NCBI GenBank assembly: GCA_964405685.1
Contig: CAYOOP010000003.1
Location: forward strand, 165,800 to 229,799
Direction: 5' to 3'
From: CAYOOP01 sp964405685
Lineage (GTDB): Bacteria; Pseudomonadota; Alphaproteobacteria; Rickettsiales; SXRF01
DNA: 64,000 nucleotides
Shown in pieces: positions 8,354-16,556 of the stretch. The position numbers and the translations under genes are program-made. Under the pieces are notes generated by a model, which saw only the letters and a program-made list of their open reading frames with translations, did no database searches and was not told the DNA's origin. Numbering within the stretch: position 1 is the first letter of the stretch; every line of letters starts with the position of its first letter.

Positions 8354-11300
8354 ACTTTATTCCACCCCCGGAATGAAAAATCTGGATGCGCGTTTTCTGG
8401 AAACGCTGGATGCATCCCTAAAAAACCAACTACTCGCCGCTCGCTCAAACCCACCCACCGGCAAGGCAGAAAGCGAGCTCATCCTTGCGCTTGCGCCTTA
8501 TGTGGAGCAATTCATTGCCAGGCTTTTTAGTATCGAAACAGAACTTGCCCAAAGCGCCAAAGCACAAGAAAAACTTAGCCCCGTATTCAAATGCAAACGC
8601 TTATTCGTCCAGCGCCGCGCGGCGAAGGCGTTTAAGCCGGAAGACGTGCAAGGAGATTGGGGTGTGGGCTTCGGGAATTTGGAGGGAGAGGAATTCGAAA
8701 TCGCATTTGCGGAAAATGCACTTTCACTGCTCGAAGAAGGCGGGGATGCAGCAAAGTTGGAGGCAGCGCTGCGTTATGCGGCATGGGCGCTTTATCACCC
8801 CGAGGGCATGAAAAAACACCGCAAGGGCCTGCTTTTTAAAGTGCCGAAGAAAATGGATCCGGCGCATCTCATTGAACTTAAGACCATCGATTGTCATGGA
8901 TTTACTGCACTTGAAGCGCCCAAAGACCATTTGCGCACGCGTGAAGGTTTTGCATTGACTGATGACGGCGGCACGCTGGCCGAGGCGCTTGACCACGCGA
9001 ACTATTGCATTTTCTGCGCACATCAGGGGAAAGATTCGTGTTCGAAAGGACTCAAGAATACCGATAAGGCAGGTTGTCCGCTCGAAGAGCACATCTCCGA
9101 AATGAACGAGCTTAAAAGCGAAGGCGGCATTATCAGCGCGCTGGCAGCGGTTGTGATAGCTAACCCCATGTGTGCTGGCACAGGGCACCGCATTTGTAAT
9201 GATTGTATGAAGGCCTGCATTTATCAAAAACAAGAGCCGGTGAATATTCCCAAAGTGGAAACACGTGTGCTGAACGACGTGCTGGCGCTGCCCTATGGAT
9301 TCGAAATTTATTCGCTGCTGACGCGCTGGAACCCACTCAATTTTGCACGGCCGTATCCCAAAGACGACACTGGAAAATCCGTGCTGGTAGTCGGTCTTGG
9401 CCCCGCGGGCTACACGCTTTCGCACCATTTGATGAACGATGGGCATCGCGTCTATGCGGTGGATGGACTCAAGATTGAACCACTGGCAACGCCGCCTGAA
9501 CTCATCAAAGATATTTCGATGCTCTACGAACCCCTGGAATCGCGCGTGCAGGCAGGGTTTGGCGGTGTGGCGGAATATGGCATCACGGTGCGTTGGAATA
9601 AAAACTATCTGAAAATTATTCGCTTACTGCTGGAGCGCCGCGAGCAATTCCGCATGCAAGGTGGTGTGCGTTTTGGTTCGCAGATCACTGCTGAACAAGC
9701 CTTTGAATTGGGGTTTGACCACATTGCCCTGTGCTTGGGTGCAGGTAAACCCACGCTACTCAATATTCCAAACGGCATGGCGCGCGGTGTGCGTGCGGCG
9801 TCAGATTTTTTGATGAGTCTGCAACTCACGGGGGCAGCGAAAAAAGATTCGATTGCCAATATGCATTTGCGCTTGCCGGTCGTAGTCATTGGTGGCGGGC
9901 TGACTGCCATTGATACCGCAACGGAGGCGCTTGCGTATTATGCAGTGCAGGTAGAAAAATTCCTCACGCGATGTGAAACGCTTGGTGCGAAATTTAATGC
10001 AAGTCTAACTGAGGAAGAACGCGAAACAGCAGAGGAATGGTTGGCGCACGCACGGGCACTTAGGAATGTGTCATCCTCGGCCTTGAGCCGAGGATCCATC
10101 AAGAACATTACGATGGATGCTCGGGTCGAGCCCAAGCATGACAGTGTTATTTCACTACTCCAACAATGGGGCGGGGCAACCATTGCCTACCGCAAGAAAA
10201 TCACTGATGCGCCAAGCTATCGCTTGAATCACGAAGAGATCGAAAAAGCCTTCGAAGAGGGTATTCGTTTTATTGAAAACGTAGAGCCAGAAGCATTTGA
10301 GGTGGATGCGTTCAACCACGTGAAAGCGATCCAGTTTAAAGATGGTCGCACACTTCCAGCACGCAGTGTACTTGTGGCTGCGGGCACTTCACCCAACACC
10401 GTTATTGCGCGCGAAGAGGAAGGGCTGTTTGCATTTGAAGGTGCCTATTTCAAACCTGCTGCGGATGGATTTTCGATTCACACGCGAGAAGATGGCCGCA
10501 GCATCTCCATGTTCGGTGATTTGCACCCGGAATACGCCGGCAACGTGGTCAAAGCCATGGCGAGTGCGAAGGATGGGTATCCGGTGGTATCGCGGTTGCT
10601 TCAGGAATCGGGTATCGGGAATCAGGTATCAGAATTATTTGATGCGCTTGATGACTTGCTGACAGCAGCGGTCGTGCGCGTAGAACGCCTCACACCTACG
10701 ATTGTGGAGGTGGTGTTGCGCGCGCCCGCCGCCGCTCGCAATTTCCAACCTGGGCAATTCTTCCGATTACAAAACTACGAAACCAATCCCCAATCCTTAA
10801 GTCCCAATCCCCCGATGGAAGCCCTCGCTATGACCGGCGCATGGGTGGATCGCGAGCGCGGACGTGTCTCCACCATCGTGCTTGAAATGGGCGGTTCATC
10901 CAACCTCTGCGCATCTTTAAAAGAAGGTGAGCGCGTGGTGCTGATGGGGCCAACGGGCACGCCGACTGAAATTCCTGAAAACGAAACTGTGGTGCTCGCG
11001 GGTGGTGGGCTTGGTAACGCCGTGTTGTTTTCGATCGGCAAAGCCATGCGCGAAAAAGGTAACCGCGTCATTTATTTTGCTGGTTATCGCACAGTGCAGG
11101 ATCGCTTTAGAGTTGCGGACATTGAAGCGGCGGCAGATGTGGTAGTCTGGTGCTCGGATGAAGCGCCCGGTTTTGCGCCCACGCGTGCGAGTGATAAAGC
11201 TTTCGTTGGCAATATTGTCGAAGCGATGAAAGCGTATGCAGCGTTGGTGAAGGATGCCGACCGTGTGGTTGCCATTGGTTCGGATAAAATGATGGCGGCC

Positions 11301-11582
11301 GTGGCACATGCGCGGAAAACCCTAGCACCTAAGGCGATTGCGATTGGCAGTATCAACTCGCCGATGCAGTGCATGATGAAAGAAATCTGCGCGCAGTGCA
11401 TTCAGGAACATCGCGATAAAGACGGCAAAATTTCCTATGTCTTTTCCTGCACGAATCAGGACCAGTGTTTGGACGAGGTCTCCTTCCCGCATCTGGCTGA
11501 GCGCTTAAAACAAAACAGCCTGCAGGAGAAGCTGACTGCAGCCTACATCAAAGAACTTGCAACTGCGAATCATTCGCAGTAG
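8313..11582 (+). CDS. FAD/Fe-S pyridine nucleotide oxidoreductase, GltD-like plus PyrK/FNR-like fusion
   Basis: A 1089-residue multidomain redox protein. Residues 1-220 are family-specific. A cysteine cluster follows (Cys232/235/243/255, then 287/295/298/302), as in the Fe-S ligating region of the glutamate synthase small subunit. A GltD-like FAD/NADPH module comes next (GLGPAG at 361-366, VVIGGGLTAIDTA near 525). From about 788 there is a ferredoxin-reductase/PyrK-like module (FQPGQFFRLQ) ending in a 2Fe-2S type cluster (CMMKEICAQC ... CTNQDQC). The physiological donor and acceptor are unknown. ATG 8313 overlaps the peptidase gene by 41 bases; Met21 (8373) is an alternative start. Residues about 586-610 are encoded by a palindromic repeat. 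Confidence 0.85.
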   Translation: MNSSGSNSPVSVSELYSTPGMKNLDARFLETLDASLKNQLLAARSNPPTGKAESELILALAPYVEQFIARLFSIETELAQSAKAQEKLSPVFKCKRLFVQRRAAKAFKPEDVQGDWGVGFGNLEGEEFEIAFAENALSLLEEGGDAAKLEAALRYAAWALYHPEGMKKHRKGLLFKVPKKMDPAHLIELKTIDCHGFTALEAPKDHLRTREGFALTDDGGTLAEALDHANYCIFCAHQGKDSCSKGLKNTDKAGCPLEEHISEMNELKSEGGIISALAAVVIANPMCAGTGHRICNDCMKACIYQKQEPVNIPKVETRVLNDVLALPYGFEIYSLLTRWNPLNFARPYPKDDTGKSVLVVGLGPAGYTLSHHLMNDGHRVYAVDGLKIEPLATPPELIKDISMLYEPLESRVQAGFGGVAEYGITVRWNKNYLKIIRLLLERREQFRMQGGVRFGSQITAEQAFELGFDHIALCLGAGKPTLLNIPNGMARGVRAASDFLMSLQLTGAAKKDSIANMHLRLPVVVIGGGLTAIDTATEALAYYAVQVEKFLTRCETLGAKFNASLTEEERETAEEWLAHARALRNVSSSALSRGSIKNITMDARVEPKHDSVISLLQQWGGATIAYRKKITDAPSYRLNHEEIEKAFEEGIRFIENVEPEAFEVDAFNHVKAIQFKDGRTLPARSVLVAAGTSPNTVIAREEEGLFAFEGAYFKPAADGFSIHTREDGRSISMFGDLHPEYAGNVVKAMASAKDGYPVVSRLLQESGIGNQVSELFDALDDLLTAAVVRVERLTPTIVEVVLRAPAAARNFQPGQFFRLQNYETNPQSLSPNPPMEALAMTGAWVDRERGRVSTIVLEMGGSSNLCASLKEGERVVLMGPTGTPTEIPENETVVLAGGGLGNAVLFSIGKAMREKGNRVIYFAGYRTVQDRFRVADIEAAADVVVWCSDEAPGFAPTRASDKAFVGNIVEAMKAYAALVKDADRVVAIGSDKMMAAVAHARKTLAPKAIAIGSINSPMQCMMKEICAQCIQEHRDKDGKISYVFSCTNQDQCLDEVSFPHLAERLKQNSLQEKLTAAYIKELATANHSQ
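10070..10142. repeat. palindromic repeat (family B) in frame inside a CDS
   Basis: Begins GTCATCCTCGGC and ends ATGAC. It has nested stems CCTCGGC/GCCGAGG and ATCCATC/GATGGAT and an imperfect third stem (GCTCGGG/CCCAAGC). This is the intergenic GTCATCC...ATGAC type of alphaproteobacterial palindrome, yet it is read through as about 25 residues (SSSALSRGSIKN...) between the two Rossmann halves of the oxidoreductase. Confidence 0.85.
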
Positions 11583-11584
11583 GT

Positions 11585-11668
11585 GTCATTGCGAGGAGCG
11601 AAGCGACGCGGCAATCCACCTGTCTAAGTCCAAGATGGATTGCTTCGGGCTGAAGCCCTCGCAATGAC
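11585..11668. repeat. family A palindromic repeat, copy 2
   Basis: Starts GTCATTGCGAG three bases after the oxidoreductase stop and ends CTCGCAATGAC. Inner arms are GCAATCCA and TGGATTGC. It may act as a 3' stem-loop for the upstream series. Confidence 0.88.
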
Positions 11669-11679
11669 AAAGGAACTCC

Positions 11680-12900
11680 ATGAAAACACTTCTACTCGCT
11701 ACCTGCTTTAGCCTGTGCACACACGCTGCATTCGCCGCAGACAATGCCTACGAGCAAACAAACCTGATTGCGAACAAACGCAGCTACAACCCTACGATTG
11801 CGATGGACAAAAAACTTATCAATGCATGGGGCATCGCCATTCGCCCCGCAGGTGCCGGCGGGCATTTTTGGGTGACCGGTGCGGACACCAGCTTCGAATA
11901 TGTGGGCGATGTTTCCGCCTCAAAAGATGAAAAACTCCGCACGCTGCACACGGATGATTTGAAAACTGTGAAACTTCCGGTAGGCGGCAAAAGTAATTTT
12001 GCAACTGGCGTGGTGTTTAGCGACAGCAAAGAACATTTCACCATTACGCAGAAAGTAGGGGAGTTAGAACCCATCACAGCGCCGGCAAAATTTTTGTTCG
12101 CAAGCGACGGCGGCATCATTTCCGCGTGGACGGAGCGCAAAAAAGAAGACGGCACATTCGACCGCGCGAGCCATGCATTGAAAGTAATCGACGAATCCAC
12201 ATCCGGCGCGCAGTTCTTTGGTTTGGCAATTAGCTCGGATTTTGACCGGCTCTATACCGCCGATTTCGGCGCACAGCCGGGCATTAAAGTCTACGATGGC
12301 AATTTCAAACCGGAAAATATCTCGTTTGATATGCCGTTTGATGAGAACAAAAATAACAAAGTAGATCCGGGTGAATATGCGCCCTTTAACATTCAGGCGC
12401 TGACGACACCTAAAGGCGAGCATCGTATTTTCGTCGCGTATGCAAAAACGCAAAGCTGTCCGGAAGCAGAAGTTAAAAAGAAAACCTGTGCCGAAGGTGA
12501 AATCTTTGCCGGGGAGGAAGATACGGATAAACCCGGGCAGGGGCGCATCGCCGAATTTAAGGAAAACGGTGAATTGGTGGCGGTGTGGAAAGATGAAGAC
12601 CAGCTCAGCGCGCCCTGGGGCATGGCGTTCGCTCCCGATGATTTTGGCGCGCTTTCAGGCAAGCTATTGGTCGCCAATTTTGGCAGCGGCACAATTGCGG
12701 CGTTCGACCCAAGCACGCGCCAATTTAAAGATGTGATGCGTAATGCTAATGGCAAACCGATAGAGATTGATAAAATCTGGGGCGTGTTGTTTGGCAATGG
12801 TGAAAGCTTGGGCGATAAAGATGCGCTTTATTTCGCCGCCGGCCCGCGCGATGAGAAGGACGGAGTCTTTGGAAACCTCAGAATGGTAGAAAAACACTAG
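11680..12900 (+). CDS. exported TIGR03118 family beta-propeller-like protein
   Basis: A 406-residue protein with a clear Sec signal peptide (MKTLLLATCFSLCTHAAFA, cleavage before ADNAY). It is therefore periplasmic or secreted. The repeated WGIA/WGMAFAP blocks (NAWGIAIRPAG, APWGMAFAPDDFG, KIWGVLFGNG) match the TIGR03118 family, predicted to form an NHL/SMP-30-like propeller. Function is not established. Two cysteines in QSCPEAEVKKKTC may form a disulfide. It is a single gene between two palindromic repeats. Confidence 0.8.
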   Translation: MKTLLLATCFSLCTHAAFAADNAYEQTNLIANKRSYNPTIAMDKKLINAWGIAIRPAGAGGHFWVTGADTSFEYVGDVSASKDEKLRTLHTDDLKTVKLPVGGKSNFATGVVFSDSKEHFTITQKVGELEPITAPAKFLFASDGGIISAWTERKKEDGTFDRASHALKVIDESTSGAQFFGLAISSDFDRLYTADFGAQPGIKVYDGNFKPENISFDMPFDENKNNKVDPGEYAPFNIQALTTPKGEHRIFVAYAKTQSCPEAEVKKKTCAEGEIFAGEEDTDKPGQGRIAEFKENGELVAVWKDEDQLSAPWGMAFAPDDFGALSGKLLVANFGSGTIAAFDPSTRQFKDVMRNANGKPIEIDKIWGVLFGNGESLGDKDALYFAAGPRDEKDGVFGNLRMVEKH

Positions 12901-12902
12901 TT

Positions 12903-12984
12903 GTCATTCTGCTCGCCGTAAGGCGGAGCAGAATCTCCCGCATGATTAGATCCTGCTCGAACCCTACGGGTTCAGCGGGATGAC
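12903..12984. repeat. palindromic repeat (family B)
   Basis: Starts GTCATTCTGCTC and ends GCGGGATGAC. It contains the stems CTGCTCGCC/GGCGGAGCAG and an imperfect TCCTGCTCGAACCC/GGGTTCAGCGGGA arm. It lies directly after the TIGR03118 gene. Confidence 0.8.
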
Positions 12985-13017
12985 ACGCTTGGCACGGTGC
13001 TTGCTACATCTAAACGC

Positions 13018-13401
13018 ATGGATATTAACTACACCTACCCGACTGATGTTCCGAAGCTCGCCATGGTGCGCAATGCGCTGGATGAGAATGTGCCGTGTGG
13101 TTCCGGCGCTTGCTTCAAAGATGTGCTGGATACGGTGAATCCGCTACAGCAATTGCCGGTGATCGGCTCGCTCTACCGCAACGCTACCGGTGGTAGCATT
13201 TCGACCTTTGCGCGACTTGCTGGCGGGGCGCTGATGGGTGGTTCGTTTGGGTTTGCCGCTGCGGCAGTGAACGCCGGGATAGAAGCGGTCACCGGGAATG
13301 ACCTTACAGGGCACCTGTTTGCCATGGCGGAGGATGTGGTTTCGCCCACCCAAGCCGCAAAAGCGTATCAAATTGGGACAAATTTGCGCGTTGTGTCCTG
13401 A
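13018..13401 (+). CDS. small conserved glycine-rich hydrophobic protein
   Basis: A 127-residue protein with no catalytic motif. The core NPLQQLPVIGSLYRNATG followed by the hydrophobic, glycine-rich stretch LAGGALMGGSFGFAAA resembles, from memory, an unnamed alphaproteobacterial family that is sometimes near motility genes. That link is not proven here. The hydrophobic part could insert in the membrane. ATG 13018 is preferred over an upstream in-frame GTG at 12997, which is close to the repeat and lacks an SD. The Cys pair PCGSGACF is noticeable. Confidence 0.65.
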   Translation: MDINYTYPTDVPKLAMVRNALDENVPCGSGACFKDVLDTVNPLQQLPVIGSLYRNATGGSISTFARLAGGALMGGSFGFAAAAVNAGIEAVTGNDLTGHLFAMAEDVVSPTQAAKAYQIGTNLRVVS

Positions 13402-13520
13402 CTTTCTAAGTTTGTGACATATTCTTAACTTGAAATGGGGCATAGAAAGGGTTAGTGGTCGGGTGTCTGTGCGTTATTGGTACAGAGATTCACCCACTTC
13501 TACTGTTAGTTGCACACGCT

Positions 13521-13934
13521 ATGCCGCACCCGGTCGATACATACGTTGGAAAAAAACTTTGGCTTCGCCGTAAAATTCTGGGCTTGAGTCAGGAATCCGT
13601 TGCGAAAGAGGTAGGCATTACCTTTCAGCAAGTCCAAAAATACGAACGAGGTGTTAATCGCATGAGCGCGAGCCGCTTGTTCGATTTCGCGCAGGTGATG
13701 ACCGTGCCGATCACCTATTTCTTCGAGGGCTTTGAAACCAGCGTCGATGGGTATGGGAGCTCCCCTAAGGGCGCTACGGCGCTGGCGGAACCTAAAAAGC
13801 AGCTGTCGCTGGAAGAGGTATCGAATCCAGAAACCATCGAATTGCTGAAGCACTATAATCAGCTCTCACCCGCCGTGCGCCGCAAAGTGAACGAGATGGT
13901 GAAAGCTCTTGCCTCCGACAAGCCGACGCTGTAG
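13521..13934 (+). CDS. Cro/CI-type helix-turn-helix transcriptional regulator
   Basis: A 137-residue DNA-binding protein. The HTH_3 domain spans about residues 8-70: GKKLWLRRKILGLSQESVAK, then GITFQQVQKYERGVNRMSAS as the recognition part. This matches the widespread alphaproteobacterial regulator whose N-terminus reads HPVD..VG..LR. The acidic/polar C-terminal tail may mediate oligomerisation. ATG 13521 (MPHPVDTYVG) is preferred over a GTG at 13455 because it matches the family start. Targets are unknown. A single gene. Confidence 0.88.
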   Translation: MPHPVDTYVGKKLWLRRKILGLSQESVAKEVGITFQQVQKYERGVNRMSASRLFDFAQVMTVPITYFFEGFETSVDGYGSSPKGATALAEPKKQLSLEEVSNPETIELLKHYNQLSPAVRRKVNEMVKALASDKPTL

Positions 13935-14009
13935 TTTATAAACAATAATTAAGGTTGGTGGGCGCGGCGCGTTGTTGTCTGAACCTGTGGCTTTGAGCAG
14001 GAAATAAGC

Positions 14010-14684
14010 ATGAATGAAACCTTTAGAGAAATAATAGACGGCACCTTAGTCTCGATAGATTTTGGTAGAGAGGATATTTCTGTCGTGCTGAAAGGCCTTC
14101 ACTCTTCTACCAGGGGGAGGGAGCTATACGAGGCCATTCACAGCATGGCCTCGGCATTGGGAATTTTCTGGAGCGCTTATTATACCGAAGTTGTAGACAT
14201 AGGTGATCATACGTCCTTAAAGATTTACTGCCCTAAAAACATGGATGCTACGGTCGATAAGGTTGAATCTATCTTGTCACGCTTGCAGAGCAAGGTAAAC
14301 GATGACGGAAAATATTGGGGAGATGCTTTACAAGAGATAGAGGTGTCTGTTCAACGTTCGGTGTGTGCTCTACAATCTGCCACTAAAACATCGCCGAAGC
14401 GCCTATCAGGAAAGGCTGCACTGGCTGCGCTTACTGAATGGGTAAGCGAAACGCCACTACCCGTCGAGACCGCCAGTGGCATCAAAGGTTTTATAGCAAG
14501 TAGGCTGATAACCGATGTAAGTTTACCTACCAATATTCTAGCGCCTTTCGTGGCGGCGGCGGTAGCAGATGCCAACATTTCAGAACAACAAAGAGCAATC
14601 GCAGAGCGATCTATTATGGATATGCTTAAAAAGAAAGCCGAAGCTAGCACGGAAAAAGCAAGAAGCAGCTGGTTTCGTGGGTGA
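14010..14684 (+). CDS. hypothetical protein
   Basis: A 224-residue soluble protein that I do not recognise. No signal peptide or membrane helix is seen. The first 130 residues look mixed alpha/beta and the C-terminal 90 are helical and Ala-rich, ending in a basic tail (KKKAEASTEKARSSWF). AGGAAA lies a few bases before the ATG. It ends two bases before the convergent phaC stop, and its codon usage is more AT-rich than phaC. Confidence 0.6.
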   Translation: MNETFREIIDGTLVSIDFGREDISVVLKGLHSSTRGRELYEAIHSMASALGIFWSAYYTEVVDIGDHTSLKIYCPKNMDATVDKVESILSRLQSKVNDDGKYWGDALQEIEVSVQRSVCALQSATKTSPKRLSGKAALAALTEWVSETPLPVETASGIKGFIASRLITDVSLPTNILAPFVAAAVADANISEQQRAIAERSIMDMLKKKAEASTEKARSSWFRG

Positions 14685-14686
14685 TT

Positions 14687-16474
14687 TTAACTCCGTACCT
14701 TCACATAGCTTCCGGGTGCATCCTCAATCGGCTTGAAGCCTGGAACGCTGTGGGTGCGGGCGGGGAGTTTTTTCTTGGAGAAACCGCGGAGCCATTGTTC
14801 CCATTCCGGCCACCAGGAGCCTTGGTTTTCTTTGGCCTTTTCAAACCATTTATCAGAGTCTTCAACGATGGTGTCGTTCGTCCAATAGGAATATTTTTGT
14901 TTGGTCGGTGGGTTGATAACGCCGGCGATGTGGCCGCTGGCGGCCAGCACAAATTTGGTTTTGCCTTTCATGCGCTTGGCACCTTGGTAGGTGGATTTCC
15001 AAGGAGCGATGTGGTCGTCCTTGGTGGAGAGGAAGAAGGTGGGTGTGTGAATCGTGTTGATATCAATTGGCGTTTTGTTGAGCGTCAACCCAAGTTTGCG
15101 GATGAGCCGGTTTTCTTGGTACATGTTGCGCAAATAAAAACTATGCATGGCTGCGGGCATGCGTGTGGAGTCGCCGTTCCAATAAAGCAGATCGAAGGGG
15201 AATGGGTCTTTGCCGAGGAGGTAGTTGTTCACGACAAACGACCAGATGAGGTCATTGGCGCGCAGCATGTTAAACGTCATTGCCATTTCGCTGCCTTCTA
15301 AATAGCCTTTTTTGGCCATGCGGTCTTCCATGTTTTTGAGCTGATCTTCGTCGATAAACACGGCCATGTCACCGGGTTCGGAGAAGTCGAGCATGGTCGT
15401 AAAAAACGTAGCGCTCGCAATGCGCGCGTCGCGTTTGCGGTAGCGTAAATACGCAATGGCCAGGGCGAGCAATGTGCCGCCTAGACAATAGCCCACGGCA
15501 TTCACTTGTTTCTCGCCGGTGATTTTCTCGATCGCGTCCATCGCCTCGAGCGGGCCTTCGTTCAAATAATCCTCGAAGGTTTTGTGCGCGAGTTCTTCGG
15601 TGGGGTTGACCCAGGAAATCATGAACACGGTGTGGCCGGAGTCGACGAGGAATTTAACCAGTGAGTTCTGCGGTTGCAGATCGAGAATATAGAATTTGTT
15701 GATCCACGCGGGCACCATCAGCACCGGGGTTTGGTGCACGGTTTCGGTGGTTGGCCGGTATTGAATCAGCTGCATCAGATCGTTCTGATAGACGACTTTG
15801 CCGGGAGTGATAGCGAGGTCGGTGCCGATTTTGAACGCGTCGCGCTCGGTCATCCGGATGTTGAGCTTGCCGGCGCCGTGTTCCAGATCTTCCTTCAAAT
15901 GGGTCAGGCCATGCACCAGGTTTTCGCCGTTGCTTTCGAGTGTCGCTTTCCAGACTTCCGGGTTCGTCATCAAGAAATTGCTGGGCGAAAGCGCGTCGAT
16001 GAACTGGCGGGCGTAGAAATCCACCTTGCGCGCGGTCTGCTCGTCCATGCCCTTGACGTTTTTAACCGTGCCTTGCAGCCATTGCGCGGTGACTTGATAG
16101 GTCTGGCGGATCAAATCGAACATGGCGTTTTGCTGCCAGGCAGGGTCTTTGAAGCGCTTGTCTTTCAAATCCGGCGGTATGGCACAGCTTTCCCCGGCGA
16201 AGAAACACTCGGCCGAACGCTGCCATACGCCCATGTATTCTTTCCATAAATCGACCTGGCGCTCCATGAGCGTTTGAGGGTCGGCGAGCAGTTTTGTGGT
16301 GAGCTCCAGAAGGGCTCGGCCCACATGCGCATGCGGCGTGGGGCCGCTGTCTGCCTGCTGGTGAAATACGAAGCGCTGGATGATTTCCTGTGCGATAAAC
16401 GAGGCCCGGGCCATGTTGGTAGCAAAGAGTACGGGGTCGTATTTTGTTTTAACTTCCGGGGCGGCTGGGGGCAT
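14687..16474 (-). CDS. phaC: class I poly(3-hydroxyalkanoate) synthase
   Basis: Polymerises hydroxyacyl-CoA into PHA carbon-storage granules. The lipase-like box GYCLGG carries the catalytic Cys (about residue 330). The other triad parts are in STKDDHIAPW (Asp) and SGHIAGVINPP (His). The length of about 595 residues is typical of class I. The frame is open back to an ATG at 16558, but I prefer 16474 (MPPAAPEVKTK): the extra 28 residues are not family-like, and a perfect palindrome with promoter-like hexamers lies between the two starts. No phaA, phaB or phasin gene is in the window. Confidence 0.93.
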   Translation of the reverse strand: MPPAAPEVKTKYDPVLFATNMARASFIAQEIIQRFVFHQQADSGPTPHAHVGRALLELTTKLLADPQTLMERQVDLWKEYMGVWQRSAECFFAGESCAIPPDLKDKRFKDPAWQQNAMFDLIRQTYQVTAQWLQGTVKNVKGMDEQTARKVDFYARQFIDALSPSNFLMTNPEVWKATLESNGENLVHGLTHLKEDLEHGAGKLNIRMTERDAFKIGTDLAITPGKVVYQNDLMQLIQYRPTTETVHQTPVLMVPAWINKFYILDLQPQNSLVKFLVDSGHTVFMISWVNPTEELAHKTFEDYLNEGPLEAMDAIEKITGEKQVNAVGYCLGGTLLALAIAYLRYRKRDARIASATFFTTMLDFSEPGDMAVFIDEDQLKNMEDRMAKKGYLEGSEMAMTFNMLRANDLIWSFVVNNYLLGKDPFPFDLLYWNGDSTRMPAAMHSFYLRNMYQENRLIRKLGLTLNKTPIDINTIHTPTFFLSTKDDHIAPWKSTYQGAKRMKGKTKFVLAASGHIAGVINPPTKQKYSYWTNDTIVEDSDKWFEKAKENQGSWWPEWEQWLRGFSKKKLPARTHSVPGFKPIEDAPGSYVKVRS

Positions 16475-16492
16475 GAAATTACAAATATCGCG

Positions 16493-16540
16493 TTGAAGTT
16501 TATGGAGAACACTATATAGTGTCTCGGTCCTAACAACAAG
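16493..16540. promoter_or_regulatory. candidate divergent promoter with perfect 14-base palindrome
   Basis: ACACTATATAGTGT (16509-16522) is perfectly symmetric. On the minus strand TTGTTG-N17-TATAGT and on the plus strand TTGAAG-N16-TATAGT share its centre. So phaC and the lipoprotein gene may be fired from overlapping -10 elements, possibly with a dimeric regulator. Confidence 0.45.
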
Positions 16541-16556
16541 CGCAGGTTTTTGTTTC

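Noticed and set aside
13390..13440. TGTGACAT motif before the Cro/CI gene as another Pho-like box
   Set aside because: It reads ATGTCAC-AAAC-TTAGAAA on the minus strand, where no gene starts to its left, and the second half does not match.
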